Origin: Oscillospiraceae bacterium
GTDB taxonomy: Bacteria; Bacillota; Clostridia; Oscillospirales; Ruminococcaceae
Direction of reading: 5' to 3'
Length of the DNA stretch: 50,327 nucleotides
Assembly (NCBI GenBank): GCA_017405465.1
Contig: JAFRAJ010000012.1
Coordinates: 1-50,327 of the forward strand
Under the pieces are notes generated by a model. That model was not told where the DNA came from. It worked only from the letters and a program-made list of their open reading frames with translations, and searched no databases. The position numbers were made by a program, and so were the translations under genes. Below are positions 42,911 to 50,327 of this stretch, piece after piece; positions within the stretch are counted from its first letter, which is position 1, and every line of letters begins with the position of its first letter.

Positions 42911-43223
42911 TGATTTGATCCTCCCTTGTCACGAACCGGTATATAGCCATGATCTCTTTCCAGTCGTCCCGGAATTCATCGATCCTCTTCGAACCTGCGT
43001 CCGTTATTCTGTAGTATTTTCTGAGTCTTCCGTTGTGTTCTGCGCTGTGCACTTCAAGCAGCCCCGAAGTCTCGAGTCTTTTCAGTATCGTGTACAGCGT
43101 AGATTCCGACATCTCCATATAAGGTTTCATGTCCTTTATGATCTTGTATCCGTATGATTCCTCATTCTTGATGGCCGCCAGAACGCACACATCCAGAAGT
43201 CCGCGCTTAAGCTGGATATCCAT
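42903..43223 (-). CDS. PadR-family transcriptional regulator
   Basis: The 106-residue protein is a small PadR winged-helix regulator: LLDVCVLAAIKNEESYGYKI at the N-terminus, ESTLYTILKRLETSGLLE as recognition helix and wing, YYRITDAGSKRI, and a short C-terminal dimerisation helix. AGGAGG lies upstream. A 19-base dyad overlapping the -10 box of its own promoter suggests autoregulation. It controls at least the downstream DUF1700/DUF4097 gene. Confidence 0.93.
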   Translation of the reverse strand: MDIQLKRGLLDVCVLAAIKNEESYGYKIIKDMKPYMEMSESTLYTILKRLETSGLLEVHSAEHNGRLRKYYRITDAGSKRIDEFRDDWKEIMAIYRFVTREDQIND

Positions 43224-43238
43224 GTCATACCTCCTTTT

Positions 43239-43257
43239 GTGATATACATCGTATCAC
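43239..43257. promoter_or_regulatory. candidate PadR operator
   Basis: GTGATA (43239-43244) and TATCAC (43252-43257) form a dyad with a seven-base spacer, covering the -10 box of the padR promoter. The spacing fits a dimeric winged-helix repressor. Confidence 0.55.
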
Positions 43258-43276
43258 GAAGTATTCTGTATGTCAA
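43248..43276 (-). promoter_or_regulatory. promoter of the padR operon
   Basis: On the - strand consensus TTGACA (43271-43276), a 17-base spacer and TACGAT (43248-43253) precede padR by about 25 bases. Confidence 0.8.
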
Positions 43277-43285
43277 TACCATAAA

Positions 43286-43320
43286 CAAAAAAGGGAGATG
43301 CTGTTTTATAAGCATCTCCC
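43286..43320 (-). terminator. terminator of pncB
   Basis: Read on the - strand, GGGAGATGCT and AGCATCTCCC (43293-43302 and 43311-43320) form a stem followed by TTTTTTG. It lies directly upstream of the padR promoter. Confidence 0.88.
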
Positions 43321-43335
43321 GCTGTTGATCACCTG

Positions 43336-44787
43336 TTATTCTTTGTGATTGCTTCCTTCATAGAGAAGTTCTGTCTTGATGTCGTACAGTTTCTGCGACA
43401 GGTCGACATAGTAACCGTGAGGATTCTCGAACCTCTTAACCTCGTCCCAGAGTGAATCCACTTCCTTGGCGCAGTAATCCCTGATCTCTTTCATGGAAGG
43501 AGCATCATAGACCAGCTTTCCGCCGAGGAATATAGGTTTCATGAGTTCTCTTGCGGTGAAGTTCTCTATGGTCTTTCTCTTCCAGGGGTTGTGCTGGTCG
43601 AAGATGACCAGAGGCCGGCTCTCATCTATGGTCTCGTCGTATACACAGATCTGATCTGCTATGGCCTTGCCAGTCTCCTTGTCGTAGAGCCTGTATATCT
43701 TCTTGAAGTGAGGAGTCGTGATCTTGATGACGTTCTCGCTGATCTTTATCCTGGGATGGATCACTCCGTCCGCATCCTCTATCGCGGCAAGCTTGTATAC
43801 TCCGCCGAGTATCGGATCGCTCTTGGCGGTGATCAGTCTCTCGCCGACGCCGAAGCTGTCTACACAGCCGCCCTGCGCGATGAGGTCAGTGATGAGGTAC
43901 TCATCGAGAGCGTTGCTGATGACTATCTTGCATTCCTGAAGGCCGTTCTCGTCAAGAATCTCTCTCGTCCTTCTGGTGAGATATGCAAGGTCTCCGGAGT
44001 CTATCCTGACAGAGCATTTATGCACACCCATCGGCCAGAGGACCTCCTTGAATGCTCTCATGGCGTTCGGAAGTCCGCTGTTGAGCACGTCATAGGTATC
44101 GATCAGGAGACATGCGTTCTGAGGATACTGCTCGCAGTATGTCTTGAATGCCGTATACTCGTCGTCAAAGATCTGCACCCAGCTGTGGGCCATCGTTCCC
44201 AGCGCGGGGATGTCGTAATCTTTACCGGTCAGAGTGCAGCTGGTCCCTGCGCAGCCCGCGATATAGGAAGCTCTCGCGCCGTAATACGCGGCGGAAGCCC
44301 CGTGAGCGCGTCTGGCTCCGAACTCCATGACAGGTCTGCCCTGCGCAGCCCTGACGATCCTGTTGGACTTGGTCGCTATCAGCGACTGGTGGTTTATGCA
44401 CAGCAGAAGGAATGTCTCGAGGATCTGAGCCTCGACTGTCCTGGCCCTGACTGTGAGCAGCGGCTCTCCCGGGAACACGACCGTTCCTTCCGGCACCGCG
44501 TAGATGTCTCCGGTGAATCTGAAGTCCTTGAGGCTCTCGAGCCATGCTTCGTCAAAGCAGTTCTGGTCTCTGAGGTACTGTATGTCATCCTCGTTGAAAT
44601 GGAAATCTTTGACGTAGTTGATGATCTCATCAAGGCCTGCGGCTATAACATATCCGCCGTCGTCCGGTACCTCGCGAAAAAAGATGTCAAAATAGGCGAT
44701 GCGGTCGGCGATCCCCGCCTTCATGAAACCGCTTGCCATCGTATATTCATAGAAGTCATTAAGCAGTGCAAGATTCTTCTTATCCAT
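43336..44787 (-). CDS. pncB: nicotinate phosphoribosyltransferase
   Basis: The 483-residue protein matches the long Gram-positive form of the enzyme: NDFYEYTMASGFMKAG at the start, EFGARRAHG, the central VRIDSGDLAYLTRR with phosphate-binding residues, and FGVGERLITAKSDPILGGVYKLA. It makes nicotinate mononucleotide from nicotinate and phosphoribosyl pyrophosphate, the first step of the Preiss-Handler NAD salvage route. It is monocistronic and ends in a strong terminator. The divergent MFS gene might import a precursor, but nothing in its sequence shows that. Confidence 0.95.
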   Translation of the reverse strand: MDKKNLALLNDFYEYTMASGFMKAGIADRIAYFDIFFREVPDDGGYVIAAGLDEIINYVKDFHFNEDDIQYLRDQNCFDEAWLESLKDFRFTGDIYAVPEGTVVFPGEPLLTVRARTVEAQILETFLLLCINHQSLIATKSNRIVRAAQGRPVMEFGARRAHGASAAYYGARASYIAGCAGTSCTLTGKDYDIPALGTMAHSWVQIFDDEYTAFKTYCEQYPQNACLLIDTYDVLNSGLPNAMRAFKEVLWPMGVHKCSVRIDSGDLAYLTRRTREILDENGLQECKIVISNALDEYLITDLIAQGGCVDSFGVGERLITAKSDPILGGVYKLAAIEDADGVIHPRIKISENVIKITTPHFKKIYRLYDKETGKAIADQICVYDETIDESRPLVIFDQHNPWKRKTIENFTARELMKPIFLGGKLVYDAPSMKEIRDYCAKEVDSLWDEVKRFENPHGYYVDLSQKLYDIKTELLYEGSNHKE

Positions 44788-44914
44788 AGGCTCTGTCTCC
44801 TGTATCTTACTGTTTTGCGGCAGCCCGCATCTTTCATTATAGCCCTCCTGTATTTTCTTACAAGGATATATGTTTCAAACTCATCTTTCTCTTCTTCAGC
44901 ATGATTAGATGGTA

Positions 44915-44920
44915 TATAAT
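44915..44920 (+). promoter_or_regulatory. -10 box of the MFS gene
   Basis: TATAAT (44915-44920) lies 36 bases before the ATG at 44957. The -35 region (TTCTTC, 44892-44897) is weak. Confidence 0.45.
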
Positions 44921-44956
44921 TGCCCTGTGATTTTAATAAGAAAGTGAGAGATCCCG

Positions 44957-46153
44957 ATGCCCGTATCTCAAAACGCTTCTGTTAATTCAGACAGGATGTG
45001 GAGCCGCAATTTCATATGTGTGTTCCTCACCAGTATGTTCCTGAACTCCGCCTTCTGGACCATCGTCCCGATGGTCAGTTCATATTGTCTTGAGCTAGGT
45101 GCAGACCTCAAGACAGCTTCTTTCGTGGCTTCGCTGATGTCCTTCGCTGCGATGATTCTGAGGCCTGTCGCCGGAATGGTCTCTGATCAGATCAACCGGA
45201 AAAAGCTGATACTCGTCACTGCACTGGTCTATGCTCTTCTGGCATTCATGCATGTTTTCGCCAAAGATGTTCGTATGCTGGCAGTATGCAGGATCCTCGT
45301 AGGCGTGGCATTCTCCTTCTCCAGCGTATCTATCATGGCTTTCGGGACTCTGTTCATACCCGATTCCCGTCTCGGAGAAGGAATGGGATGGCTGTCTCTC
45401 GGACAGGTCATCTCCCAGTCACTCGGGCCCGGTATAGGCATATTCCTGATCGACAATTTCGGATATACTGCATGCTTCATCGGAAGCGCAGTCATGGGAC
45501 TCATCTCTCTTGTATGCATGCTGATGATCAGTTATGAGGAAGAAAAGAAGAAATTCACGTTCAGGAAATTCTCCTTCAACGATATCATCATGGTACCCGT
45601 CATCCCGTATGCGCTGATTCTAGGTCTCTTCAGTGCCTGCAGCGGACTGGACAACACCTTCGTGGCGCTCATCGGTAAGGAGCGTTCCATCGCAGGATAT
45701 TCTCTGTTCTTTACAGCTTACTCAGCAGGCATGTTCCTTACGAGGCCCGTCTTCGGAAAGCTGCTCGACAAAAAAGGATTAGACCTCATGTTCTATCCGG
45801 CTCTTGCAGCAATGTGTCTGGCTGCATTCCTTACCGGATCTGCTGCGTCGACTCTCGTACTTGTTCTTGCGGCATGCTTCAAGGCAGTCGGTATGTCTTC
45901 CGGTTCCCAAGGCATCCAGGCTGACTGCATCAAGAAATTCGGGAAAGACCGCGCTGGCGTCGTCAGCAGCACCAACTTTATCGGCATGGATATCGGAAAC
46001 GTCCTCGGTCCGATCATCGGCAGCACTATCGTAGAGAATCACGGATACAAGACGATGTATCAGGAATACGGAATGCTGGTCCTCATTGCAGGAGCTGCCA
46101 TCTATACGGCAGTCCGCGCATACGAGAAGAAACATTCTTCAAACAACGTATGA
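44957..46153 (+). CDS. major facilitator superfamily transporter
   Basis: The 398-residue protein has twelve hydrophobic segments and the MFS loop signature GMVSDQINRKKLILV between helices 2 and 3, with a related GKLLDKKGLDL in the second half. Helix 5 carries GQVISQSLGPGIG, the motif C pattern of proton-driven exporters, so a drug/proton antiporter-like or sugar efflux role is likely. It is a lone gene with its own terminator, divergent from pncB. Confidence 0.88.
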   Translation: MPVSQNASVNSDRMWSRNFICVFLTSMFLNSAFWTIVPMVSSYCLELGADLKTASFVASLMSFAAMILRPVAGMVSDQINRKKLILVTALVYALLAFMHVFAKDVRMLAVCRILVGVAFSFSSVSIMAFGTLFIPDSRLGEGMGWLSLGQVISQSLGPGIGIFLIDNFGYTACFIGSAVMGLISLVCMLMISYEEEKKKFTFRKFSFNDIIMVPVIPYALILGLFSACSGLDNTFVALIGKERSIAGYSLFFTAYSAGMFLTRPVFGKLLDKKGLDLMFYPALAAMCLAAFLTGSAASTLVLVLAACFKAVGMSSGSQGIQADCIKKFGKDRAGVVSSTNFIGMDIGNVLGPIIGSTIVENHGYKTMYQEYGMLVLIAGAAIYTAVRAYEKKHSSNNV

Positions 46154-46172
46154 TCAGGCAGCAACTATAAAG

Positions 46173-46203
46173 AAAAGCGGACCTTGCGGTCCGCTTTTTT
46201 CTT
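46173..46203 (+). terminator. terminator of the MFS gene
   Basis: AAAAGCGGACC and GGTCCGCTTTT (46173-46183 and 46188-46198) pair around TTGC and are followed by more Ts. Confidence 0.9.
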
Positions 46204-46264
46204 GTTATATACCCGTTATCTGAAGATGAACCTGATCACGGTCAGATCATTTCCTCATGAAAGA

Positions 46265-47809
46265 TCAGGCTTTCTTTCTCCAGAGGAGATCCGCAGCCAG
46301 ACTGTACATTCCCTTTATGGAAGGCGCCAGTTCCTTCTCGGACATATGAGCTGTGTCGTCAAAGACCATGGGCTTTGAATCATCCTTTGTGAACGGGATC
46401 CATGTAGGCATGGGCTTTCCGTCAGCATCGAGTCCGTTCGGATCTCCTGTCTTGGCGAAGTTCGTCCAGTAATTGCACATAAGTCTTGCTAGATCATAGT
46501 GCTTACCCTTGAACGGTCTCCAGCAGGTGGCGAGATTCTCAAACACGAAGTTCAGCTCGGAGGAATGGTAGTCGCCCGGGTCGTCCTCACCGGGTATCTC
46601 TGCGTCGAACTCATAAAGCCATGTGGGCAGCCCTGCGTCAACTGCGCGCATGAAGAGCAGTCTCATTCCGAAGGGAGACCCGTTAACCTTTGACAGCTCG
46701 AGGACCCTGTCGATGTCTCCGCTCTTGAAATCGCAGAGATCGAGGAACTCTTCCGCATATTCTCCGTAAAGGATGTGTGCTTTCTCCTCGAACTCTTCGA
46801 GGGTCTTAGCAGAGATGACGTCGAAGAACTCTCCGGTGGTGTATCCGCCCATAAGCGGTATGGGTTTGCGGTCGTTGTTAGCCATCATATAGTTCGGCTG
46901 ATCAGTAAGGAAGTCTCCGTCCACTACGAACTGGAACTGTCCTTCTCTCTTCGCCAGGTACTCGAAGCATTTATCACGGACGAACTCAGCCGGAAGCGCT
47001 CTCGCTTCTTCCAGTGTCTTTACTCCGAGATACTTCTCAAAGAAGTATTCACCCTGCTTTTCAGCCTGCTCAAGAGTCAGATAGTCGGTGCCGTGGCCTC
47101 CGATGGCAAAGTTGATGCCGGTGCTGCTCTGTGTGATGGCTCTCTTTATGCAGCTGTTCCTGTTAAGGGGAGAGATCACCTGACACAGAGTGCTGCGGCC
47201 GCCTGCGGACTGTCCGAAGATAGTCACGTTCTCAGGGTCTCCGCCGAAATTCGCGATGTTCCTCTCGACCCAGTCGATACCGGCCTTCTGATCGAACAGT
47301 GCAAAGTTGGTGCAGTGCTTTCCGCCGCTCTCAGCGCTGATCTCGGGATGAGCAAAAAGCCCGAACACGTTCGTTCTGTAGTTCACTGAAACAAGCACTA
47401 CTCCGCGGCGGGAAAGATTCTCTCCGTCAAATTCCATCTCTGCGGGGTTTCCTCCGATGAGTCCGCCTCCGAAGATCCAGATCATGACAGGAAGTCTGTC
47501 TTCCGGAGATTTCGCTGGAGTCCAGATGTTCAGATACAGGCAGTCCTCGCTCATTGGGAACTCCATGTCCCAGTGCCATTCTTTCTCATAGAAGGGACCG
47601 TATGCTCTGCTGTAATCCGTCATGTTCGCAGGGCCGAACTCAAGGCAGTCACGTACGCCTTCCCAGGGTTCTACAGGCTGCGGAGCCCTCCAGCGGTTTT
47701 TTCCTACAGGAGGAGCTGCAAACGGTACTCCCTTGAATACCGAGACGGCCATGTCCTTGCCGTATGTTCCGCGGACCAGTCCGCCTTCTGTTTTCGCGAT
47801 CTTGATCAT
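46265..47809 (-). CDS. type-B carboxylesterase
   Basis: The 514-residue protein is an alpha/beta hydrolase of the carboxylesterase/para-nitrobenzyl-esterase family: FKGVPFAAPPVGKNRWRAPQP near the start, SEDCLYLNIWTP, the oxyanion loop WIFGGGLIGGN, the nucleophile elbow GQSAGG (Ser201) and AYHSSELNFVF-type His region (YHSSELNFVF). There is no signal peptide, so it acts in the cytoplasm on small esters. It appears to be transcribed alone; a TATAAT lies at 47851-47856 on the - strand without a good -35. Confidence 0.92.
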   Translation of the reverse strand: MIKIAKTEGGLVRGTYGKDMAVSVFKGVPFAAPPVGKNRWRAPQPVEPWEGVRDCLEFGPANMTDYSRAYGPFYEKEWHWDMEFPMSEDCLYLNIWTPAKSPEDRLPVMIWIFGGGLIGGNPAEMEFDGENLSRRGVVLVSVNYRTNVFGLFAHPEISAESGGKHCTNFALFDQKAGIDWVERNIANFGGDPENVTIFGQSAGGRSTLCQVISPLNRNSCIKRAITQSSTGINFAIGGHGTDYLTLEQAEKQGEYFFEKYLGVKTLEEARALPAEFVRDKCFEYLAKREGQFQFVVDGDFLTDQPNYMMANNDRKPIPLMGGYTTGEFFDVISAKTLEEFEEKAHILYGEYAEEFLDLCDFKSGDIDRVLELSKVNGSPFGMRLLFMRAVDAGLPTWLYEFDAEIPGEDDPGDYHSSELNFVFENLATCWRPFKGKHYDLARLMCNYWTNFAKTGDPNGLDADGKPMPTWIPFTKDDSKPMVFDDTAHMSEKELAPSIKGMYSLAADLLWRKKA

Positions 47810-47943
47810 GTGCAGTGGTTCCTTTCTTTTATTATTTTTTCTGTATCTTAATTATACGTTCGCCGCATCTGAATATCATCACTTTTGCTGATTTTGTTCG
47901 GAAACAGCCATTCATGTTCTATAAACCGATCAACGCCGTCAGA

Positions 47944-49182
47944 TCACTGGGCCCTCTCCATAAATTCTTCGATCTCATCCGGATCTTTGATGATGTCCTT
48001 TGACAGGACTTCACAGCCATTCTCAGTGATCAGAAGATCATCCTCAATGCGGATGCCGATCGCTTCTTCGTCGATATACAGTCCCGGCTCATTGCTGATG
48101 ACCCAGCCGGGCTGAAGCACATCACCTGCCAGAGAGATATCATGCACATCGATCCCGATGGTGTGGCTCACGCCGTGCATGTAGTACTTACCCACTTCAG
48201 AAACATCCTGGATCATGCCCATGGCGACCAGTCCCTCACCCAGCACCTGACGTGTGATATCGTTCAGATCTCTCGTGGTCATGCCCGGCTTCGCAGCTGC
48301 AGCTACAGCTTTATTCGCTTTGAGTACCAGTTCATAGATCTCACGCTGTCTCGGACTGAACTTTCCGTTCGCCGGATATGTCCTGGTTATATCACTGCAG
48401 TAGTTTCCATACTTTGCTCCAAGATCCAGCAGGATCAGTGAGCCGTCCTGCACCTCGCAGTGATTTGTTTCGTAGTGCATCATACAGCCGTTGATGCCTG
48501 AACCCGCGATGGTGCTGAATGCCTGGCGCTTTGCCCCAAGCCTTCTGCAGGTATACTCAAAGTCCGCCTGCACCTGATATTCCATCATGCCCGGCTTCAG
48601 ATTCTTCATCACGAACTCCAGTCCCTGCCTGGTGATATCCAACGCTTTGCGGATCCGTTCCAGCTCCTCAGCATCCTTCTGCTCCCTGAGCGGCGCGCAT
48701 GCTGCATGCAGATCCTTCAGGATAACCTGAGGATAGATCTGCTTAAGCCGTTCTGCCATCACCTGATTATAATCCGGCAGATCGCCCATCCGGCCGCGGC
48801 TCAGGTCAAAGTACACCTGTTCCACACGGAACCGTCCTATGAAGCCGCCGATCGCGTTTTCCAGACCGTCCGTATAGCGCACATCACTGATCCCCGAGAT
48901 CTCACGGACCTCATCCTTGGTCGGCATTTTCCCTGTCCATCTCTCGGACAGCGGATCCGGCTCCTCAATAAAAAGGATCTCACTGACTGTTTCCGCAGAC
49001 TTGTAAGCTATGAATGCCGTGTTTTCCCTCTCCAGTCCTGTCAGATAGAAGAACTGGCTGTTGACCACGAAATCATGATATCCGTCCTGATTGGTATGGA
49101 TCGGTACACCGGCATAAGATACCACCAGTGTATTCTCTGCCAGAGTCTGATACAGTCTCTCCCTGTGTTCTGCAAATGACAT
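47944..49182 (-). CDS. pepP: Xaa-Pro aminopeptidase (M24, PepP type)
   Basis: The 412-residue protein has an N-terminal AMP_N domain (about 1-125, FVVNSQFFYLTGLERENTAFIA) and a pita-bread M24 domain. The metal ligands are visible in LLDLGA, SDITRT, HGVSHTIG, SNEPGLY and GIRIEDD. It removes an N-terminal residue preceding proline. A TATAAT (- strand, 49224-49229) lies upstream, with no clear -35. Confidence 0.93.
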   Translation of the reverse strand: MSFAEHRERLYQTLAENTLVVSYAGVPIHTNQDGYHDFVVNSQFFYLTGLERENTAFIAYKSAETVSEILFIEEPDPLSERWTGKMPTKDEVREISGISDVRYTDGLENAIGGFIGRFRVEQVYFDLSRGRMGDLPDYNQVMAERLKQIYPQVILKDLHAACAPLREQKDAEELERIRKALDITRQGLEFVMKNLKPGMMEYQVQADFEYTCRRLGAKRQAFSTIAGSGINGCMMHYETNHCEVQDGSLILLDLGAKYGNYCSDITRTYPANGKFSPRQREIYELVLKANKAVAAAAKPGMTTRDLNDITRQVLGEGLVAMGMIQDVSEVGKYYMHGVSHTIGIDVHDISLAGDVLQPGWVISNEPGLYIDEEAIGIRIEDDLLITENGCEVLSKDIIKDPDEIEEFMERAQ

Positions 49183-49308
49183 GATATTTTCGACCTTTCT
49201 TTGTTGTGTTTATACGCTAATACATTATATACGCTTTTTAATATCCGATGCCCATTATTCCCGCATGCAGATAAGGCCCTCCCCCGGACACGGATATTGA
49301 AGCCGGGA

Positions 49309-50100
49309 TCATTCCGCACGCAGCTGAGCAATGAGAACAGTGCCGGTAATTATGACTCCTCCGAGGATCTCCAGGACGGTCGGCACCTCTCCCAGCAGCA
49401 GCAAAGCAAAGAGTATGCCGTAAACGGTCTCCATAGATGAGCAGATACCTGCGATCCGCGCCGGAAGCGCCTTCAGGCTCTGAATGAACAGTGTGTGCGC
49501 CAGGGCAGTCGTGATCATACCGAGGACAAGAAGCAGCATGACGTCAGATACAGAAGGCTTCGCTCCTGTGCCTGAAACAAACGGAAACAGAACGACCGCT
49601 GCGGTCGCCTGTTCATAAAGAGCTGTTAAAGTGCTGCTGATCCTGTCTGCAGTAATTTTATTGATGACCGTTATGACTGCATAGGACAATGCGGAGACCA
49701 TACCTGACAGGATGCCGAGAAACATTCTGTTCCCGAATGAGAACTCAGGGACAGTGATCAGCACGCCGATCAGGATCATGACAGCCAGAACGACATTCCG
49801 CTTTTCCAGCTTCCCGTGAAATATGAGAGGTTCGAGGAATGTCACGAACAGCGGAAATGAAGAGAAAGTGATCGTTCCGACGGCTACGGTAGAAAGCTGT
49901 ATCGATTCGAGGAATGACCACCAGTGCAGAGCGAGGACGCCCCCGGCGATCATCAGCAGAAGCGCATCTTTCTTCCCTGTCCGGAAACTGTCTTTTCTTA
50001 TCAGCATATACAGACCGAGGGCAGCAGATGAAAACAGGACCCTCCCAAAGGTGATGCAGATGGCGGGGAGCTTTATCCATTTAGCAAAAAGTCCGGCCAT
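49309..50100 (-). CDS. EamA/DMT-family transporter, probably 5'-truncated by an IS
   Basis: From the first available ATG the protein has 263 residues and about nine membrane helices in two EamA repeats. Its family usually has ten helices and about 290-300 residues. In the same frame, 18 more codons upstream (50101-50154) read RSLACGGIFVNIAVLLFG, completing the missing first helix, but they begin after a TGA (50155-50157) and contain no start codon or ribosome site. The IS200/IS605 left end starts there. The gene has thus probably lost its start and is either dead or makes a shortened protein. The substrate is unknown (metabolite/drug exporter family). Confidence 0.8.
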   Translation of the reverse strand: MAGLFAKWIKLPAICITFGRVLFSSAALGLYMLIRKDSFRTGKKDALLLMIAGGVLALHWWSFLESIQLSTVAVGTITFSSFPLFVTFLEPLIFHGKLEKRNVVLAVMILIGVLITVPEFSFGNRMFLGILSGMVSALSYAVITVINKITADRISSTLTALYEQATAAVVLFPFVSGTGAKPSVSDVMLLLVLGMITTALAHTLFIQSLKALPARIAGICSSMETVYGILFALLLLGEVPTVLEILGGVIITGTVLIAQLRAE

Positions 50101-50191
50101 TCCAAATAGCAGGACAGCAATATTGACGAATATGCCGCCGCACGCCAGTGATCTTCAGTCAAGGGTAAGGAGGCCGATATAAGTACTACTG

Positions 50192-50221
50192 TTGGTGAAT
50201 CAATGAAGCGTATGGTATAAT
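50192..50221 (+). promoter_or_regulatory. promoter of tnpA
   Basis: TTGGTG (50192-50197), an 18-base spacer and the extended -10 TGGTATAAT (TATAAT at 50216-50221) lie so close to the ATG at 50228 that the transcript would begin at or near the start codon. Confidence 0.5.
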
Positions 50222-50227
50222 AAACAT

Positions 50228-50327
50228 ATGGAAGAGATTGATTATAATTATGAGAATATAGATGTTACGCATGGTAGAGGATACGTTTATTCGTTGCGCT
50301 ACCACATGGTGTGGTGTACCAAGTACA
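50228..50327 (+). CDS. tnpA: IS200/IS605 transposase TnpA (N-terminal part)
   Basis: Thirty-three codons are visible before the window ends. After an acidic, Asn/Tyr-rich start they reach GYVYSLRYHMVWCTKY, the first beta strand of Y1 HUH transposases of the IS200/IS605 family (typical form YHIVWCTKYR). The HUH motif and catalytic Tyr lie beyond the edge. No ribosome site is seen before the ATG. The AT-rich codons differ from the rest of the window, consistent with a mobile gene. Confidence 0.85.
   Translation, partial: MEEIDYNYENIDVTHGRGYVYSLRYHMVWCTKY

Larger units (their letters stand above)
50158..50327 (+). mobile_element. left end of an IS200/IS605-family insertion sequence (partial)
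   Basis: The tnpA-like start at 50228 and the AT-rich composition mark an insertion sequence running out of the window. The outer boundary is set roughly at the point where the EamA reading frame is lost. I could not identify the left-end hairpin or the target tetra/pentanucleotide, so the exact end is uncertain by about ten bases. Confidence 0.65.

Noticed and set aside
43591..44904. Open frame of 437 codons on the + strand
   Set aside because: It is antisense to pncB and lacks any recognisable domain or ribosome site.
1..50327. CRISPR arrays, tRNA or rRNA genes
   Set aside because: No regularly spaced direct repeats, no cloverleaf with a GTTCGA-type arm outside coding sequence, and no conserved rRNA segments were seen on either strand.

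Overview
The window is a gene-dense piece of a bacterial chromosome of moderate GC, with TTGACA/TATAAT-type promoters, GGAGG ribosome sites, PadR, RDD, DUF4173 and DUF1700/DUF4097 proteins, ECF-type S components and lipoproteins with LxxC lipoboxes. Together these point to an anaerobic Bacillota, most likely class Clostridia. This is inference from gene families; no rRNA or other lineage marker is present. No tRNA, rRNA, CRISPR array or prophage was seen. The only mobile element is an IS200/IS605 left end cut by the right edge.

Layout. 1-3.8 kb (+): two tandem zinc-ribbon membrane proteins and a DUF4173 membrane protein; the first follows three successive hairpins, one a perfect 42-bp palindrome. 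3.8-7.4 kb (-): an operon of an XRE-AAA-CYTH fusion protein, an ECF S component, a shorter AAA paralogue lacking the CYTH domain, and an unknown membrane protein. 7.6-13.1 kb (-): a lipoprotein, a second ECF S component, trmL, a glycoside-hydrolase-3-like protein lacking its catalytic residues, and a membrane protein. 13.2-14.6 kb (-): a stomatin-like protein with an unknown partner. 14.7-19.8 kb (-): a MacB-type ABC export operon with two different adaptor proteins. 19.9-27.8 kb (-): L,D-transpeptidase, mfd, pth, lepA and a nitroreductase.

27.9-32 kb (+): a 5'-nucleotidase-like phosphoesterase without signal peptide, an SGNH-fold protein with a degenerate active site coupled to a DUF4358 lipoprotein, and a TatD nuclease. 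32-37.1 kb (-): metG, an sppA-RDD-unknown operon, and a small membrane protein. 37.2-41 kb (-): a polar amino-acid ABC transporter with an AbgB-like M20 amidohydrolase. 41.2-43.2 kb: a lone lipoprotein (+) and a padR-DUF1700/DUF4097 operon (-). 43.3-50.3 kb: pncB, an MFS transporter, a type-B carboxylesterase, an Xaa-Pro aminopeptidase, an EamA transporter whose 5' end appears to have been removed, and the IS200/IS605 left end.

Most genes are housekeeping or envelope functions in short operons separated by clear hairpin terminators. The least ordinary parts are the XRE-AAA-CYTH/ECF operon, the two apparent pseudoenzymes (GH3 and SGNH), the adaptor with a 230-residue insertion, the palindrome at the left end and the IS/EamA junction. 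No intergenic stretch exceeds 300 bases.
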